Of a stretch of DNA of 64,000 bases, positions 47,501-58,217 are shown one piece after another (position 1 is the first letter of the stretch; each line of letters opens with the position of its first letter). Both the position numbers and the translations under genes were made by a program. The notes below the pieces were generated by a model that worked only from the letters and a program-made list of their open reading frames with translations, searched no databases and was not told the origin of the DNA. Source of the stretch: Commensalibacter melissae (GTDB taxonomy: Bacteria > Pseudomonadota > Alphaproteobacteria > Acetobacterales > Acetobacteraceae); contig NZ_CP046393.1 of the NCBI RefSeq assembly GCF_009734185.1, forward strand, positions 1,294,501-1,358,500, read 5' to 3'.

Positions 47501-48156
47501 AACATAAACCCGACAGCATTATTGTTATTGATTATAACGGCGGAAACCTTGCCTCCGCTCAACGCGCCCTGATTGCAGCGGCCCACATGATCAATCTGCC
47601 TGTTAATGTTGAAATCAGCAACAAACCAGAACATATTCAAAATGCGGACCGTCTTATATTACCTGGTCAGGGAGCGTTTGCAGATTGCATGAGTGGATTG
47701 CAATCCATTCCCGGTTTGCTTGAATCGTTAAATGCCAAAGTTCGGCAAGGGACCCCTTTCCTAGGAATTTGTGTTGGCATGCAAATAATGGCTGAACAAG
47801 GATTGGAACATAAAACAACCAAAGGTTTGGGATGGATCCAGGGTAAAATAAAACCTATCGATACAACAGATTTACCTTTACCCCATATGGGATGGAATGA
47901 ACTAAATTTTAAAGTAAATGCACATCCTGTTATAAATGGAATAAATCCAGGTGATCATGCATATTTTGTCCATTCATATGCTTTATCCGCTGAAGATAAC
48001 AAGGATATTATCGCTACAACCGATTATGGCATACCCATTCCGGCCATCATCGCCAAAAAGAATGCGATTGGCACGCAGTTTCATGTCGAAAAGAGTCAAC
48101 AAGTTGGATTACATATTTTGGCAAATTTCCTAAGATGGAATCCTACCCCCGCTTAG
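47497..48156 (+). CDS. hisH: Imidazole glycerol phosphate synthase glutaminase subunit
   Basis: 219 aa class I glutamine amidotransferase supplying ammonia to HisF. Nucleophile Cys92 lies in GICVGMQ. The triad His196 and Glu198 lie in GTQFHVEKSQ, where the family usually has HPEKS, so Pro is replaced by Val. LPGQGAFADCM and the HMGWNEL element are normal. It overlaps the DUF2628 gene by 4 bases. Confidence 0.95.
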   Translation: MKHKPDSIIVIDYNGGNLASAQRALIAAAHMINLPVNVEISNKPEHIQNADRLILPGQGAFADCMSGLQSIPGLLESLNAKVRQGTPFLGICVGMQIMAEQGLEHKTTKGLGWIQGKIKPIDTTDLPLPHMGWNELNFKVNAHPVINGINPGDHAYFVHSYALSAEDNKDIIATTDYGIPIPAIIAKKNAIGTQFHVEKSQQVGLHILANFLRWNPTPA

Positions 48157-48175
48157 CAAGTATTTATTAATTACA

Positions 48176-48730
48176 ATGGATAACATCAACTCAAACCTAC
48201 TTCCAAAAATCGAATTAGAACAAATTACCACTCTTGATAATGATGATGATTTGCATGCAATCTGTGAATCTCTGGAAGCCGCAATACTGGCTGGTTATCA
48301 TTGTCGCTGGGTTAAGGCACCACCAAGACAATTGTTGGAAAGCTATATAAAGGGATCGTTACTTGTTCCCGAAAAAACTCTTTTCACAGGTCGAATGGAT
48401 GGACATATTGTCGCATTTTGCGAGGTTGAAACACCACTAAAAGAAGAGGAATCTCCCTATATTGCTGCAAAAATCACCATTTTTGCAGTTGCACCCTATG
48501 CCATAAATGTCGGCGTCAGTAAACGTTTACTTCTAAAAATCGAACAGACCATTGCCCAACTAGGTTTCCCGATCATTAATGTGCAAATTGATGAAAGTCA
48601 GAAAAAATTATTTCAGTTTTATTTGAAAAATGGATATCATCATTGGGCAACCCACCCTTATTATCGAAAAATCAACGGGCAAATTTTCAGGGGATATTTT
48701 TTATATAAATCCTTTTTGAACCTACCATAA
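48176..48730 (+). CDS. GNAT acetyltransferase inside the his operon
   Basis: 184 aa, 19 bases after hisH and 10 before hisA. The GNAT core is modest: FTGRMDGHIVAFCEVE, TIFAVAPYAINVGVSKRLLLKIEQ (degenerate CoA loop, lacking a clear QxxGxG/A) and FYLKNGYHHWATHPYY. It may be a divergent acetyltransferase or an inactive relative. No role in histidine synthesis is known to me for such a gene. Confidence 0.75.
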   Translation: MDNINSNLLPKIELEQITTLDNDDDLHAICESLEAAILAGYHCRWVKAPPRQLLESYIKGSLLVPEKTLFTGRMDGHIVAFCEVETPLKEEESPYIAAKITIFAVAPYAINVGVSKRLLLKIEQTIAQLGFPIINVQIDESQKKLFQFYLKNGYHHWATHPYYRKINGQIFRGYFLYKSFLNLP

Positions 48731-48740
48731 TTTTAACTTC

Positions 48741-49523
48741 ATGAAGTGTAACTTATTTATGTCCAGCTTTTCTTCAGCAATCCATCCCCTAACATTATAT
48801 CCCGCAATTGATTTGAAAAATGGTCAATGTGTTCGATTACGTCAGGGTGAAATGGATCAGGCAACAATATATTCTGACAATCCCGGTGAACAAGCTCGAA
48901 ACTGGAATAATCAGGGTTGTAAATGGTTACATGTTGTTGATCTTGATGGTGCCTTTGCAAAAAAATCTGTTAATACAGAAGCTATTTTAAGCATTCTTGC
49001 CAATTCTCAGGTGCCTGTTCAACTTGGAGGTGGAATACGGGACCTAAATGCTATCGAATATTGGCTTTATAAGGGCATAAAAAGAGTTATTCTCGGTAGT
49101 GTCGCCGTTAAAAATTCCAGACTAGTTTATCAGGCCTGCAAATCCTTTCCTGGTCAAATCGTGATTGGTATTGATGCCAAAAAAGGATATGTATCCACCG
49201 AAGGTTGGGCGGAAACCTCTGAAATGAAAGCCCTGGACCTCGCCTTACGTTTACAGGACAGCGGTGCTTCTGCCATTATCTTTACTGAAATTGAACGAGA
49301 TGGCATGTTATCCGGACTTGATCTTGAACAAACTGCCAATCTTGCCCATCATCTCCAGATACCGATTATCGCCAGTGGAGGCATTGGTAACCTTGCACAT
49401 ATTGAGGCATTACGAAACATTGCCAATCAGGAGCCAGGAATAGAGGGGGTAATTGTTGGTCGAGCCCTCTATGATGGACGCATTCGGATCAATGACGCTT
49501 TAAAGGTGTTGGAAACATGTTGA
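48741..49523 (+). CDS. hisA: ProFAR isomerase
   Basis: 260 aa (beta-alpha)8 barrel that converts ProFAR to PRFAR. The general base Asp is in [15 protein letters not shown], the phosphate site includes VQLGGGIRD and GSVAVKN, and the second catalytic Asp region reads [21 protein letters not shown] follows. ATG 48759 is an alternative start. It overlaps hisF by 7 bases. Confidence 0.95.
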   Translation: MKCNLFMSSFSSAIHPLTLYPAIDLKNGQCVRLRQGEMDQATIYSDNPGEQARNWNNQGCKWLHVVDLDGAFAKKSVNTEAILSILANSQVPVQLGGGIRDLNAIEYWLYKGIKRVILGSVAVKNSRLVYQACKSFPGQIVIGIDAKKGYVSTEGWAETSEMKALDLALRLQDSGASAIIFTEIERDGMLSGLDLEQTANLAHHLQIPIIASGGIGNLAHIEALRNIANQEPGIEGVIVGRALYDGRIRINDALKVLETC

Positions 49524-50275
49524 AAACCCGTGTCATTCCCTGTCTTGATGTCAAGAACGGACGTGTGGTCAAGGGAGTCAATTTTGTCTCCCTACGTGAT
49601 GCCGGTGATCCCGTTGAACAGGCATTGGTTTATGATAAGGCAGGTGCCGATGAATTGACATTTCTGGATATAACCGCAAGCAATGAAAACAGAAACACCA
49701 TCATTGATGTGGTGAATCGTACAGCGGAAAAAATTTTTCTTCCTTTGACTGTTGGCGGGGGTATTCGTACACCGGACAATATACGTGCGCTTCTTTTAGC
49801 AGGAGCGGATAAATGCGCCATTAATTCCGCAGCCATTAAAAATCCGGATCTTGTTAATGATGGAGCCAATAAATTTGGCAGTCAATGTATCGTTGTTGCT
49901 ATTGACGCACGATCTGATAATAAAGGTTCATGGGAGGTCTACAGTCATGGTGGTCGTAATCCAACGGGTATTAATGTCATTCAATGGGCAAAGGAAATGA
50001 CCAGGCGTGGTGCTGGTGAGCTTTTAATTACCAGCATGGATCGTGATGGTACGGGAAAAGGTTTTGATCTTGACCTTCTGAAAGCAATTAACAGTAATGT
50101 TCGTGTCCCTGTGATTGCTTCGGGAGGGGTGGGTCAATTACAACATTTTACCGAAGGCGCACAAACAGGAGCAACAGGATTACTTGCAGCCAGCGTTTTT
50201 CATTTTGGCCAATTTACGATTGAGCAGGTAAAAAAATCTCTGGCAGGAAACAACATTCCCGTCCGCCTTTCCTGA
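49517..50275 (+). CDS. hisF: Imidazole glycerol phosphate synthase cyclase subunit
   Basis: 252 aa barrel that uses HisH-derived ammonia to make IGP and AICAR. The catalytic Asp is in [17 protein letters not shown], the second in [23 protein letters not shown] and IASGGVGQ phosphate loops are intact. Its ATG lies within hisA, indicating coupled translation. Confidence 0.96.
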   Translation: MLKTRVIPCLDVKNGRVVKGVNFVSLRDAGDPVEQALVYDKAGADELTFLDITASNENRNTIIDVVNRTAEKIFLPLTVGGGIRTPDNIRALLLAGADKCAINSAAIKNPDLVNDGANKFGSQCIVVAIDARSDNKGSWEVYSHGGRNPTGINVIQWAKEMTRRGAGELLITSMDRDGTGKGFDLDLLKAINSNVRVPVIASGGVGQLQHFTEGAQTGATGLLAASVFHFGQFTIEQVKKSLAGNNIPVRLS

Positions 50276-50301
50276 TCTGTATTTAATAAAGGAAACAAGG
50301 T

Positions 50302-50646
50302 ATGAAATCCAATCTAAATGGTGAAATTCTTGATCGTCTATATAAAAAGATTGAAGAAAGAAAAAATAATGACCCTCAAAAAAGCTATTCCGCCAAATTA
50401 CTGAAAAAAGGGTCACACAAGGTTGCACAGAAATTTGGTGAAGAAGCTGTTGAATGCCTGATTGAATGTGCCACAAAAAATCCACAAAACCTGATCAGTG
50501 AAAGTGCCGATGTTTTGTATCATTTGTTGGCCATGTGGGTTATAACAGATATATCGCCTGAAGATGTTTGGGCGGAACTTCATAAAAGAGAGAAAATAAG
50601 CGGGATCGAGGAAAAGGCTTCTCGTAATTTAAAATCTTCAAAATAA
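50302..50646 (+). CDS. hisE: Phosphoribosyl-ATP pyrophosphatase
   Basis: 114 aa all-alpha MazG-like hydrolase for the second histidine step. [24 protein letters not shown] with the metal-binding acidic residues, then [14 protein letters not shown], match HisE. It starts 26 bases after hisF with GGAAA upstream and is followed by hinT after 11 bases. Confidence 0.94.
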   Translation: MKSNLNGEILDRLYKKIEERKNNDPQKSYSAKLLKKGSHKVAQKFGEEAVECLIECATKNPQNLISESADVLYHLLAMWVITDISPEDVWAELHKREKISGIEEKASRNLKSSK

Positions 50647-50657
50647 CAGGTGAAACA

Positions 50658-51023
50658 ATGGCTTCAACTTCAGTTCGTTACGATTCTCAAAATATATTTG
50701 CTAAAATTTTGAAAAAAGAAATTCCAGCAAAAACAATTTATGAAAATGAATATGTGTTGGCGTTTCACGATGTAGCCCCCAAGGCACCAATTCATGCCTT
50801 GGTCATTCCCAAAAACCCTTATACCTCCTATGCTGATTTTTCTCAACGTGCAGCCCCCGAGGAAATTGTAGCTTTTACCAAGGCTGTTGCACATGTAGCC
50901 AATTTATTGGGTCTTGACAAAGATGGTTATCGCATTATCAGCAATATTGGCAGGAATTCCGGCCAAGAAGTTTTCCATTTTCACTTTCATATTCTTGGTG
51001 GGAAAAAGTTACCATTTGCTTAA
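50658..51023 (+). CDS. hinT: HIT family nucleotide hydrolase (HinT)
   Basis: 121 aa histidine-triad protein that hydrolyses AMP-lysyl and other phosphoramidates. IFAKILKKEIPAKTIYEN, HDVAPKAPIHALVIPK and the triad FHFHFHILGG are complete. Placement after hisE is common in alphaproteobacteria. AGGTGA precedes the ATG. Confidence 0.92.
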   Translation: MASTSVRYDSQNIFAKILKKEIPAKTIYENEYVLAFHDVAPKAPIHALVIPKNPYTSYADFSQRAAPEEIVAFTKAVAHVANLLGLDKDGYRIISNIGRNSGQEVFHFHFHILGGKKLPFA

Positions 51024-51036
51024 TTAAAATTTTTCC

Positions 51037-51720
51037 ATGATTATTAAAGCAGATAAAGAAACACCTTTAGCAAAGGCAATGAATAAGAAAGAAATCAAGG
51101 GATTCATTCGTCTTCTTGCCAAGGCACGTCCGGACGCTAAAACTGAACTGAATTATTCTTCACCCTACACGCTTTTAGTATCCGTTGTTTTATCGGCTCA
51201 GGCAACTGACATATCTGTTAATAAAGCCACAAATAAATTGTTCAAGATTGCATCTACACCTGAAGCAATGGTTGCTCTTGGTGAGGAAAAATTAGTTCCC
51301 TTTATCAATTCCATCGGTTTATGGCGTGCCAAATCCCGAAATGTTATAGCGCTTTCCAAACAATTGATCGAAAATTATAATGGGCAAGTCCCGCAAACGA
51401 GAGAGGCTTTGGAAGCTTTACCCGGTGTTGGAAGAAAAACGGCGAATGTAGTATTAAGTGTTGCTTTTGATCAACCTGCCATGGCAGTTGATACGCATAT
51501 ATTTCGAATAGGCAATCGCACGGGTCTAGCTCCCGGCAAGACACCCCTCGATGTTGAAAAAAATCTAGTAACAAATATTCCCCGAGAATTGATTGCGAAA
51601 TCACATCATTGGTTGATTTTACATGGACGCTATTGCTGTAAGGCTAAAAAACCTGAATGCTGGCACTGTCCTGTTGTGCAAATATGCCATTACCAAGATA
51701 AAAACATAAGTCCGTTTTGA
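51037..51720 (+). CDS. nth: Endonuclease III
   Basis: 227 aa base-excision glycosylase/AP lyase for oxidised pyrimidines. Helix-hairpin-helix LPGVGRKTANVVLSVAF contains the catalytic Lys, the catalytic Asp is in AVDTHIFRIGNR, and the [4Fe-4S] site is C-x6-C-x2-C-x5-C within CCKAKKPECWHCPVVQICHY. Last gene of the his run. Its stop is one base from the comEC stop on the other strand, leaving no room for a separate terminator. Confidence 0.95.
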   Translation: MIIKADKETPLAKAMNKKEIKGFIRLLAKARPDAKTELNYSSPYTLLVSVVLSAQATDISVNKATNKLFKIASTPEAMVALGEEKLVPFINSIGLWRAKSRNVIALSKQLIENYNGQVPQTREALEALPGVGRKTANVVLSVAFDQPAMAVDTHIFRIGNRTGLAPGKTPLDVEKNLVTNIPRELIAKSHHWLILHGRYCCKAKKPECWHCPVVQICHYQDKNISPF

Positions 51721-51721
51721 T

Positions 51722-53803
51722 TTATTCACTCAAAGCTTCGGGTAAATTCGGAATACCACGTTGAATTGGTTCCATAACCCATGGACGATTGCCTCTTAAT
51801 GACAAATCATTTTTGATCTTGTTTGAATTCAACCATATGCTATGTGATCCATATACCCAGTTTTTTTCTTTATCAACGAATGATATATCAGGACATAAAC
51901 GCTGTTCCCATAATAAAGAAATTTCCAACCGCATAGCATGACATATTTCAGCTTGGGAAAAGAAATTCTCAGGTTTTTTTAATATGATCAAAACATGTTC
52001 ATCCAGCAATTTGCAATAAAAATCCTTGCAAAGAATATTTCTGTCATGATTGTGAGAAAATTGAATTCTCACTTTTGATACACCCAAGTATTGTTTCCAT
52101 CCCTCAATCGTATATTTATTGCATCCATGCTGACAAATTACCCATATAAACCCAGTTCGTCGAATGGCAATCATTTGTCCATCCGCAGAGGTTACCAGAT
52201 CAGGATTTTTACCCCATAAACAGGATATAATCCCTATCGTAATCAGAAGAATGCCGGTACTTTTTAATCGAGTCACGCATAAACAGATAATGCATAATCC
52301 AATAAAATAGCATGTCAACCCCCATCCAGGCATATCCTTAACCCATATAACCGCATAAGGGAAATCATTAACAATTCGGGCTGTATTAATTACCAAATTA
52401 ATTCCATACGCCATCAAATGTAAAAAATAATAATCAATTCCTGTCCCAATAGTTACCAGGGATAGTAATCCAGTTGGCATGATCAAAAACATTGTTACAG
52501 GAACCGCAATCAAATTTGCCAAAATAAAATATAAATTCAGTTCATGAAAATGAGCCATAACAATTGGACATACTGCCAAGCCAGCCAGGAAACTGATCCA
52601 TGCAGCCTCTGAAATATAGAAAAAAAAATTTTTTAAACCACAAGTATTCTTGGATTTTTTTAAAAAACGGTCATATCCCCAACCATATCCTGCAATTATA
52701 GCCATCACAGCTGCCATAGACATTTGAAAGGATACGTTCATGATCGATGAGGGTGAAAAAATCAAAATCATCAATGCTGCCAGCATCAAATTATGCATTG
52801 ATAAACTTCGACGATCCATAGACATAGCGAAAACGATCAAACTTGCCATTATCAGACTACGAATTGCCGGCAAATGAAATCCTGTAAGAAAAAGATAGAT
52901 ACAACCTGCAATCCATCCAATTGATAACGCAATCATTTTCACTGGCCAATGCAAGGCAATATATTCACTTCGCAATAAAAGCCAGCGTACTGTACCGCCA
53001 ACAATCAACATCACCGTTCCCAGATGTAGACCAGCAATGGCCAATAAATGGGCAAGTCCGGCCACAGCAAAAACATGTCTTTTTTCTTGAGATAAATTCG
53101 CATCAATTCCGGTTAATAGAATTTGCGCAATTGCACCAGTCTCACCAGGCAATAAAATCCTGATACGACAGGCTATTTTTTCACGTATCAATTGTATTGA
53201 GGTTTTATCGCTTTTTCTAATTACGTTAATAGGAGCGATAGCATATCCATAAGCACCAATATTTTTAAACCAATCATGAAATTGCAAATCATAACTCGCC
53301 ATTCTAACTGGAGGAAATGGATGCTTCAGCATCGCTTTAACCTCTATCCAATCTCCGACATTAATTTGGGAATGATCGGTATGGAATAATGTAATTTGAA
53401 TATATCGATGCCATTCTTTCTGTTCAGATTCTGGATATGATAAAAAATGAACACGATGCACTAAAACACGGGTTTTTCCACTTGATAAAATCTCTATTCG
53501 ACGAATTTTTCCTTTCATTGTAGCCGCATGCGTTGGCAAACGGTAAAAAGGTTCCTGTCGATGTGTTTGTAACCATGCAAGACAAAACCCTGATCCCAAT
53601 AAAAAAACAACACAGTGAAAAATATAGAGATTTAGTTGAAGGGGATAACGCCATCGAATGACTGCCATTCCTATCAAACCGAATATTGAAAATATAAAAC
53701 CATAAGATAAATCTGGTTCACTCGTAAGAGTGAAATAAATCAGACTTCCAAGACCCAATATCACAGGCATCCATAATTTCGAATGGTCGGTTTCCCTTAC
53801 CAA
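51722..53803 (-). CDS. comEC: ComEC/Rec2 family DNA-uptake channel protein
   Basis: 693 aa polytopic membrane protein for DNA transfer across the inner membrane in competence. An N-terminal DUF4131 region (about 15-190) with OB-like domain is followed by the competence domain (about 215-500) with HLLAIAGLHLG and FHLPAIRSLIMAS. The C-terminal part lacks the HxHxDH motif of the metallo-hydrolase domain of longer ComEC proteins. There is no ATG at the 5' end: TTG 53803 is possible, but the frame stays open to an ATT at 53836 with GGAG 10 bases upstream, which would restore the usual amphipathic N-terminus. Confidence 0.85.
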   Translation of the reverse strand: MVRETDHSKLWMPVILGLGSLIYFTLTSEPDLSYGFIFSIFGLIGMAVIRWRYPLQLNLYIFHCVVFLLGSGFCLAWLQTHRQEPFYRLPTHAATMKGKIRRIEILSSGKTRVLVHRVHFLSYPESEQKEWHRYIQITLFHTDHSQINVGDWIEVKAMLKHPFPPVRMASYDLQFHDWFKNIGAYGYAIAPINVIRKSDKTSIQLIREKIACRIRILLPGETGAIAQILLTGIDANLSQEKRHVFAVAGLAHLLAIAGLHLGTVMLIVGGTVRWLLLRSEYIALHWPVKMIALSIGWIAGCIYLFLTGFHLPAIRSLIMASLIVFAMSMDRRSLSMHNLMLAALMILIFSPSSIMNVSFQMSMAAVMAIIAGYGWGYDRFLKKSKNTCGLKNFFFYISEAAWISFLAGLAVCPIVMAHFHELNLYFILANLIAVPVTMFLIMPTGLLSLVTIGTGIDYYFLHLMAYGINLVINTARIVNDFPYAVIWVKDMPGWGLTCYFIGLCIICLCVTRLKSTGILLITIGIISCLWGKNPDLVTSADGQMIAIRRTGFIWVICQHGCNKYTIEGWKQYLGVSKVRIQFSHNHDRNILCKDFYCKLLDEHVLIILKKPENFFSQAEICHAMRLEISLLWEQRLCPDISFVDKEKNWVYGSHSIWLNSNKIKNDLSLRGNRPWVMEPIQRGIPNLPEALSE

Positions 53804-53950
53804 CAGAGCAATGACATTTTTTATGCTGTCTAAAATAGTTCAAAAACTCCATAAAAATATTTTTTTTCTAGACTTCATATCTTTATTTTTAATAATTAAT
53901 ATAAACATTATTTCAATTCATTTTTCATTCTACGTGCAAGAAAGATACCC

Positions 53951-55354
53951 ATGACCGTTCGTACACGTTTTGCTCCAAGTCCAACGGGATTGCTTCATAT
54001 TGGCAATGCTCGCGCTGCACTATTCAACTATCTTTATGCCAAACATCATCATGGCGAATTCTTATTACGGATTGAAGATACTGACAGAGAGCGTTCCACT
54101 CAAGAAGCTGTTGATGTTATTCTTGATGGACTGGCATGGATGGGGTTAACACCAGACGAACCGCCTGTTTTTCAATCGACAAGAATTAAAAGACACCAGG
54201 AAATCGCTCTTCATCTTCTCGAGACAGGAAAAGCCTATAAATGTTTCTGCACACCAGAGGATTTGGCTCAAATGCGTGCCAAGGCACTGGCTGAGGGAAA
54301 ACCTCCCCGTTATAACGGATACTGGCGTGACCGTGATCCATCCGAGGCACCCTCCAATGCACCTTATACCATTCGCATCAAGGCCCCCAAAGAAGGTGAA
54401 ACCGTTATTCAAGACCTTGTTCAAGGAGAGGTCACCGTCGCCAATATCGAAATGGATGACATGATTATTCTACGCGCTGATGGAACCCCAACATATCAAC
54501 ACGCTGTTGTCTGTGATGATCATGACATGAATATCACCCATGTCATTCGTGGCGATGACCATTTAACCAATAGTTTTAGACAATTAATGATCTATCGCGC
54601 GATGGAATGGAATATTCCCAAATTTGCCCATCTTCCCCTTATTCATGGTCCCGATGGTGCGAAATTGTCCAAACGACATGGTGCAAGTTCGGTTGTTGAA
54701 TTTCGTGATGAAGGATATTTGCCTGAGGCTTTATGTAACTACCTGCTTAGATTAGGCTGGGGTCATGGAGATGAGGAAATACTTAGTCGGAAAGATCAAA
54801 TTAGGTTATTTGATCTGGATGGTGTTGGCCGTTCTCCATCTCGAATGGATTATGCCAAATTAACACACGTTAATGGATACTGGTTAAGACAGGCAGATGA
54901 TGTAAGACTAACCAAAGATGTATTGTCTCGTTTGAAGGGACGGAAAGACCTTGATTTAAGCCAGAATAATGAACAGAAAATCAAATTATTGATGCCTGGA
55001 TTGAAAGAACGCGCCAAAAATCTGAATGAATTGGCTGAAAATGCTTCTTTCCTTTGTATGTCAATTCCATTAAATTTTACGGACAAGGCACAAAAATTAT
55101 TGAATGAAAATAATCGTGCCTTGTTGAGTAAACTTGTCGTGGAACTGAATGAACTACCTGAATTCACAAAAGAGTCTGTCAATAGCTGTTTACATGCATT
55201 TGCTGAAAAGGAAAACCTGAAATTGGGTAAAGTTGCCCAGCCTTTACGGGCGGCTGTAACAGGAAGTACCATGTCGCCAGGAATTGATGATACACTTCTC
55301 GCATTAGGCAAAAATGAGGTTTTGGCTAGATTAGGAGCTGTAATTAATGGTTAA
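53951..55354 (+). CDS. gltX: Glutamyl-tRNA synthetase (second copy)
   Basis: 467 aa. [20 protein letters not shown] with HIGH as [30 protein letters not shown], and [11 protein letters not shown]. This is the form closest to the main alphaproteobacterial GluRS. It opens a tight run with pyrB, overlapping its start by 8 bases. Confidence 0.94.
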   Translation: MTVRTRFAPSPTGLLHIGNARAALFNYLYAKHHHGEFLLRIEDTDRERSTQEAVDVILDGLAWMGLTPDEPPVFQSTRIKRHQEIALHLLETGKAYKCFCTPEDLAQMRAKALAEGKPPRYNGYWRDRDPSEAPSNAPYTIRIKAPKEGETVIQDLVQGEVTVANIEMDDMIILRADGTPTYQHAVVCDDHDMNITHVIRGDDHLTNSFRQLMIYRAMEWNIPKFAHLPLIHGPDGAKLSKRHGASSVVEFRDEGYLPEALCNYLLRLGWGHGDEEILSRKDQIRLFDLDGVGRSPSRMDYAKLTHVNGYWLRQADDVRLTKDVLSRLKGRKDLDLSQNNEQKIKLLMPGLKERAKNLNELAENASFLCMSIPLNFTDKAQKLLNENNRALLSKLVVELNELPEFTKESVNSCLHAFAEKENLKLGKVAQPLRAAVTGSTMSPGIDDTLLALGKNEVLARLGAVING

Positions 55355-56282
55355 TTCCTTTGGACAGCATTTTCTTGGTATAGAAGGACTTCCCGAAGAC
55401 CAAATTGAAATATTACTGGATCGGGCAGAAAACTATGCCTTACTAAACCGTTCTCGCAAGACCCCTCGCAATCTGTTGAGAGAACGTACGTTAATCACCC
55501 TGTTTTTTGAAAATAGTACCCGCACTCGTACATCTTTCGAACTGGCGGGGAAACGTCTGGGTGCTGATGTCATTAACATGTCCGTTTCCACTTCTTCGGT
55601 CAGCAAGGGGGAAACATTACTGGATACGGCCTATACTTTAAACGCTATGCGAGCTGATTTGCTTGTCATTCGACATGCACAATCTGGTGCCCCTGCGCTT
55701 CTTGCCCAAAAGGTCGATGCAAGTGTCATCAATGCAGGCGATGGAACTCATGAACATCCCACTCAGGCTTTGCTCGATGCATTAACAATTCGTCGCCACT
55801 TTGGAAAATTGACAGGTTTGACTGTTGCAATATGTGGAGATATAGCTCATAGCCGAGTTGCCCGTTCAAACATAATCCTTCTTAAAACAATGGGTTGCAA
55901 TGTCAGGGTTATTGGTCCAAGAACCTTATTGCCTTCAACAATCGCTAAAATGGGTGCCACCCCTTATTACTCAATGGATGAGGGGGTTAAAAATGTTGAT
56001 GTTATCATGATGTTACGTCTTCAAAGAGAAAGAATGAGTGCTGGATTAATTCCAAGTACTCGTGAATATTTTCGTTTCTTTGGACTAGATCGAAGACGGT
56101 TAAACCTTGCAAAGTCAAATGCATTGGTCATGCATCCTGGACCATTAAACCGGGGAATAGAGATTGATAGTCATGTTGCCGATGATCCACATCAAAGCGT
56201 CATACAGGAACAAGTCGAAATGGGTGTTGCCGTAAGAATGGCAGTTCTTGAAAAATTCTCTCACATAAAGGCGCAGCCATGA
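55347..56282 (+). CDS. pyrB: Aspartate carbamoyltransferase catalytic subunit
   Basis: 311 aa. Carbamoyl-phosphate site [53 protein letters not shown] and aspartate site [10 protein letters not shown]. It makes carbamoyl-aspartate in pyrimidine synthesis. No pyrI is present; instead it overlaps a PyrC-like gene at ATGA, as in the PyrB-pseudoDHOase complexes known from Pseudomonas. Confidence 0.95.
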   Translation: MVNSFGQHFLGIEGLPEDQIEILLDRAENYALLNRSRKTPRNLLRERTLITLFFENSTRTRTSFELAGKRLGADVINMSVSTSSVSKGETLLDTAYTLNAMRADLLVIRHAQSGAPALLAQKVDASVINAGDGTHEHPTQALLDALTIRRHFGKLTGLTVAICGDIAHSRVARSNIILLKTMGCNVRVIGPRTLLPSTIAKMGATPYYSMDEGVKNVDVIMMLRLQRERMSAGLIPSTREYFRFFGLDRRRLNLAKSNALVMHPGPLNRGIEIDSHVADDPHQSVIQEQVEMGVAVRMAVLEKFSHIKAQP

Positions 56283-57571
56283 AACCAATTCTTTTCACCA
56301 ATGTCCATTTAATTGATCCTCAATCAGGATTGGATCAACCGGGAAAACTTCTTGTCAAAAATGATAAAATTGCCGGGATAGATCTTCCGGAAACAGAAGG
56401 GCAACCATCAGATTGCGATGTCATTGATGGAAAAGGAGCCATTCTTTGTCCTGGTCTTGTTGATATGCGTGTAACCGTGGGAGAACCTGGATTTGAATAT
56501 AGGGAAACCATTGCCACCGCAGCAGAAGCGGCTTCTGCAGGTGGGATAACCACCATGGCAATTCTACCCAATAGTAACCCCGCCATCGATAATCCTGCGT
56601 TGGTAACCCTGCTAAAAGCCAAGGGTGAAATAACAAAATCCGTATCCATTCTTCCTTATGGTGCATTAACTGTTGGTTGTGAGGGAAAGGAACTTGCAGA
56701 AATAGGCTTGCTTCAAGAAGCTGGCGCCATTGGTTTCACGGACGGAGACAAGGCGCTTGCAGATACCCGTTTGATGATGCAGACCATGGCCTATGCAAGT
56801 GGATTTGACGGATTGATCATTCAGCATCCCGAAGACCCCAGTCTGGCCAAAAATAGCAGTGCCACCCAGGGAGAGCTGGCAACAAGACTTGGTTTGCCTT
56901 CTGTCCCAACTGCGGCTGAAGCAATTATGATTGCCCGTGATTTACGATTGGCGGAACAAACAAATTGTCGATTACATTTTGGACATATTTCCACCGCGGA
57001 GGGACTTAATCTAATTCGACAGGCAAAATCAAAGGGATTTAATATCAGCTGTGATACCGCCCCAGTCTATTTTGACTTGAATGAAGAGGCAATTGGTGAT
57101 TTTAGAACCTATGCCAAACTTTCCCCACCACTCCGTTCCGAAGCGGATCGTCTTGCAATCTGTCAGGGATTAGCAGATGGAACCATTGATGCAATCGCCT
57201 CGGATCATCTTCCAAGAGATGTGGATGACAAACGTTTACCCTTTGCAGAGGCGGCTCCGGGCGGAACAGGGCTAGTTACCCTTTTAAGTGTTACCCTTAT
57301 TCAAGTCAAAAATGGCAATCTGCCCCTTGCAAAGGCTATTTCACTTTTAAGTAACAATCCTGCGAAAATCCTGCGTCAACCTATCGGAACGCTTGCCAGA
57401 GGAAATGTTGCAGATTTATGCTTATTTGATCCGGATCAAACCTGGCAGGTTGAAGCGGGAAAATTACCAGGACGGGCTCAAAACACCCCATTTGACAATC
57501 GTGTCCTTCCAGGTGTCGTCCTTGGAACCTGGAAGATGGGACACTGTATTTACAAAAGAGAGACTCTATGA
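56279..57571 (+). CDS. pyrC: Dihydroorotase-like protein, probably non-catalytic (PyrX type)
   Basis: 430 aa amidohydrolase-fold protein. His183 (IIQHPED), His236 (GHIST) and Asp309 (ASDHLPRD) of the metal centre are present. The N-terminal HxHLR signature of active dihydroorotases reads RVTVG: Arg64 and Thr66 replace the two His and Gly68 replaces the substrate Arg. In Pseudomonas such PyrC' proteins are inactive but hold the PyrB complex together. A separate active dihydroorotase would then be needed elsewhere in the genome. It overlaps pyrB and plsY at ATGA junctions. Confidence 0.85.
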   Translation: MKPILFTNVHLIDPQSGLDQPGKLLVKNDKIAGIDLPETEGQPSDCDVIDGKGAILCPGLVDMRVTVGEPGFEYRETIATAAEAASAGGITTMAILPNSNPAIDNPALVTLLKAKGEITKSVSILPYGALTVGCEGKELAEIGLLQEAGAIGFTDGDKALADTRLMMQTMAYASGFDGLIIQHPEDPSLAKNSSATQGELATRLGLPSVPTAAEAIMIARDLRLAEQTNCRLHFGHISTAEGLNLIRQAKSKGFNISCDTAPVYFDLNEEAIGDFRTYAKLSPPLRSEADRLAICQGLADGTIDAIASDHLPRDVDDKRLPFAEAAPGGTGLVTLLSVTLIQVKNGNLPLAKAISLLSNNPAKILRQPIGTLARGNVADLCLFDPDQTWQVEAGKLPGRAQNTPFDNRVLPGVVLGTWKMGHCIYKRETL

Positions 57572-58212
57572 TTTGGCATATACCCCAATATGCATGGACA
57601 TTAATGGCAGGCATTATCCTTTTGTCCTATCTGATTGGCAGCATTCCTTTTGGAATGTTGGTTAGCTATATTGGTGGAATGGGAGATATTCGCCAAATCG
57701 GTTCAGGCAATATTGGCGCCACAAATGTTTTACGTACAGGCAAAAAAAAACTAGCGGTTTTAACTCTTTTACTCGATATGGGGAAAGGTTCTTTTGCAAT
57801 ATGGTGTGCCTATATTTTTGCCATTAACTATACAGTTCAGGCCGAATCACTTGCCGCAATTCTTGTAGTAGTCGGCCATTGTTTTCCCGTTTGGATAAAT
57901 TTCAAAGGTGGAAAAGGTGTTGCTACGGGGTTGGGTGTCAGCCTTGCCTTAACACCTATTGCTGGCCTATTATCATGTATTGTATGGTTACTTGCCGCCA
58001 GATTGTCCCGAATTTCCTCTATAGGAGGGTTGTCCGCATTTGTTGCATGGCCTTTATTCATTATGATTTTCAATCATCTTGATCTTAAAACCCCTCTTTT
58101 ATTTCCCGCTCTTCTTATAAGTTTACTCATATTTTTTCGTCATAGAACCAACATATACCGTCTCAGCAACGGTACAGAACCTCGTATTGGTGAAAAAAAC
58201 CAAAAAAATTAA
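57568..58212 (+). CDS. plsY: Acyl-phosphate:glycerol-3-phosphate acyltransferase
   Basis: 214 aa integral membrane enzyme for the first acylation in phospholipid synthesis. LIGSIPFGMLVSY, GSGNIGATNVLRTGKKKLA, HCFPVWINFKGGKGVATGLG and a late FFRHRTNIYRLSNGTEPRIG segment are the conserved PlsY loops. It overlaps the pyrC-like gene and is 5 bases from dprA. Confidence 0.95.
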   Translation: MIWHIPQYAWTLMAGIILLSYLIGSIPFGMLVSYIGGMGDIRQIGSGNIGATNVLRTGKKKLAVLTLLLDMGKGSFAIWCAYIFAINYTVQAESLAAILVVVGHCFPVWINFKGGKGVATGLGVSLALTPIAGLLSCIVWLLAARLSRISSIGGLSAFVAWPLFIMIFNHLDLKTPLLFPALLISLLIFFRHRTNIYRLSNGTEPRIGEKNQKN

Positions 58213-58217
58213 GCTAA

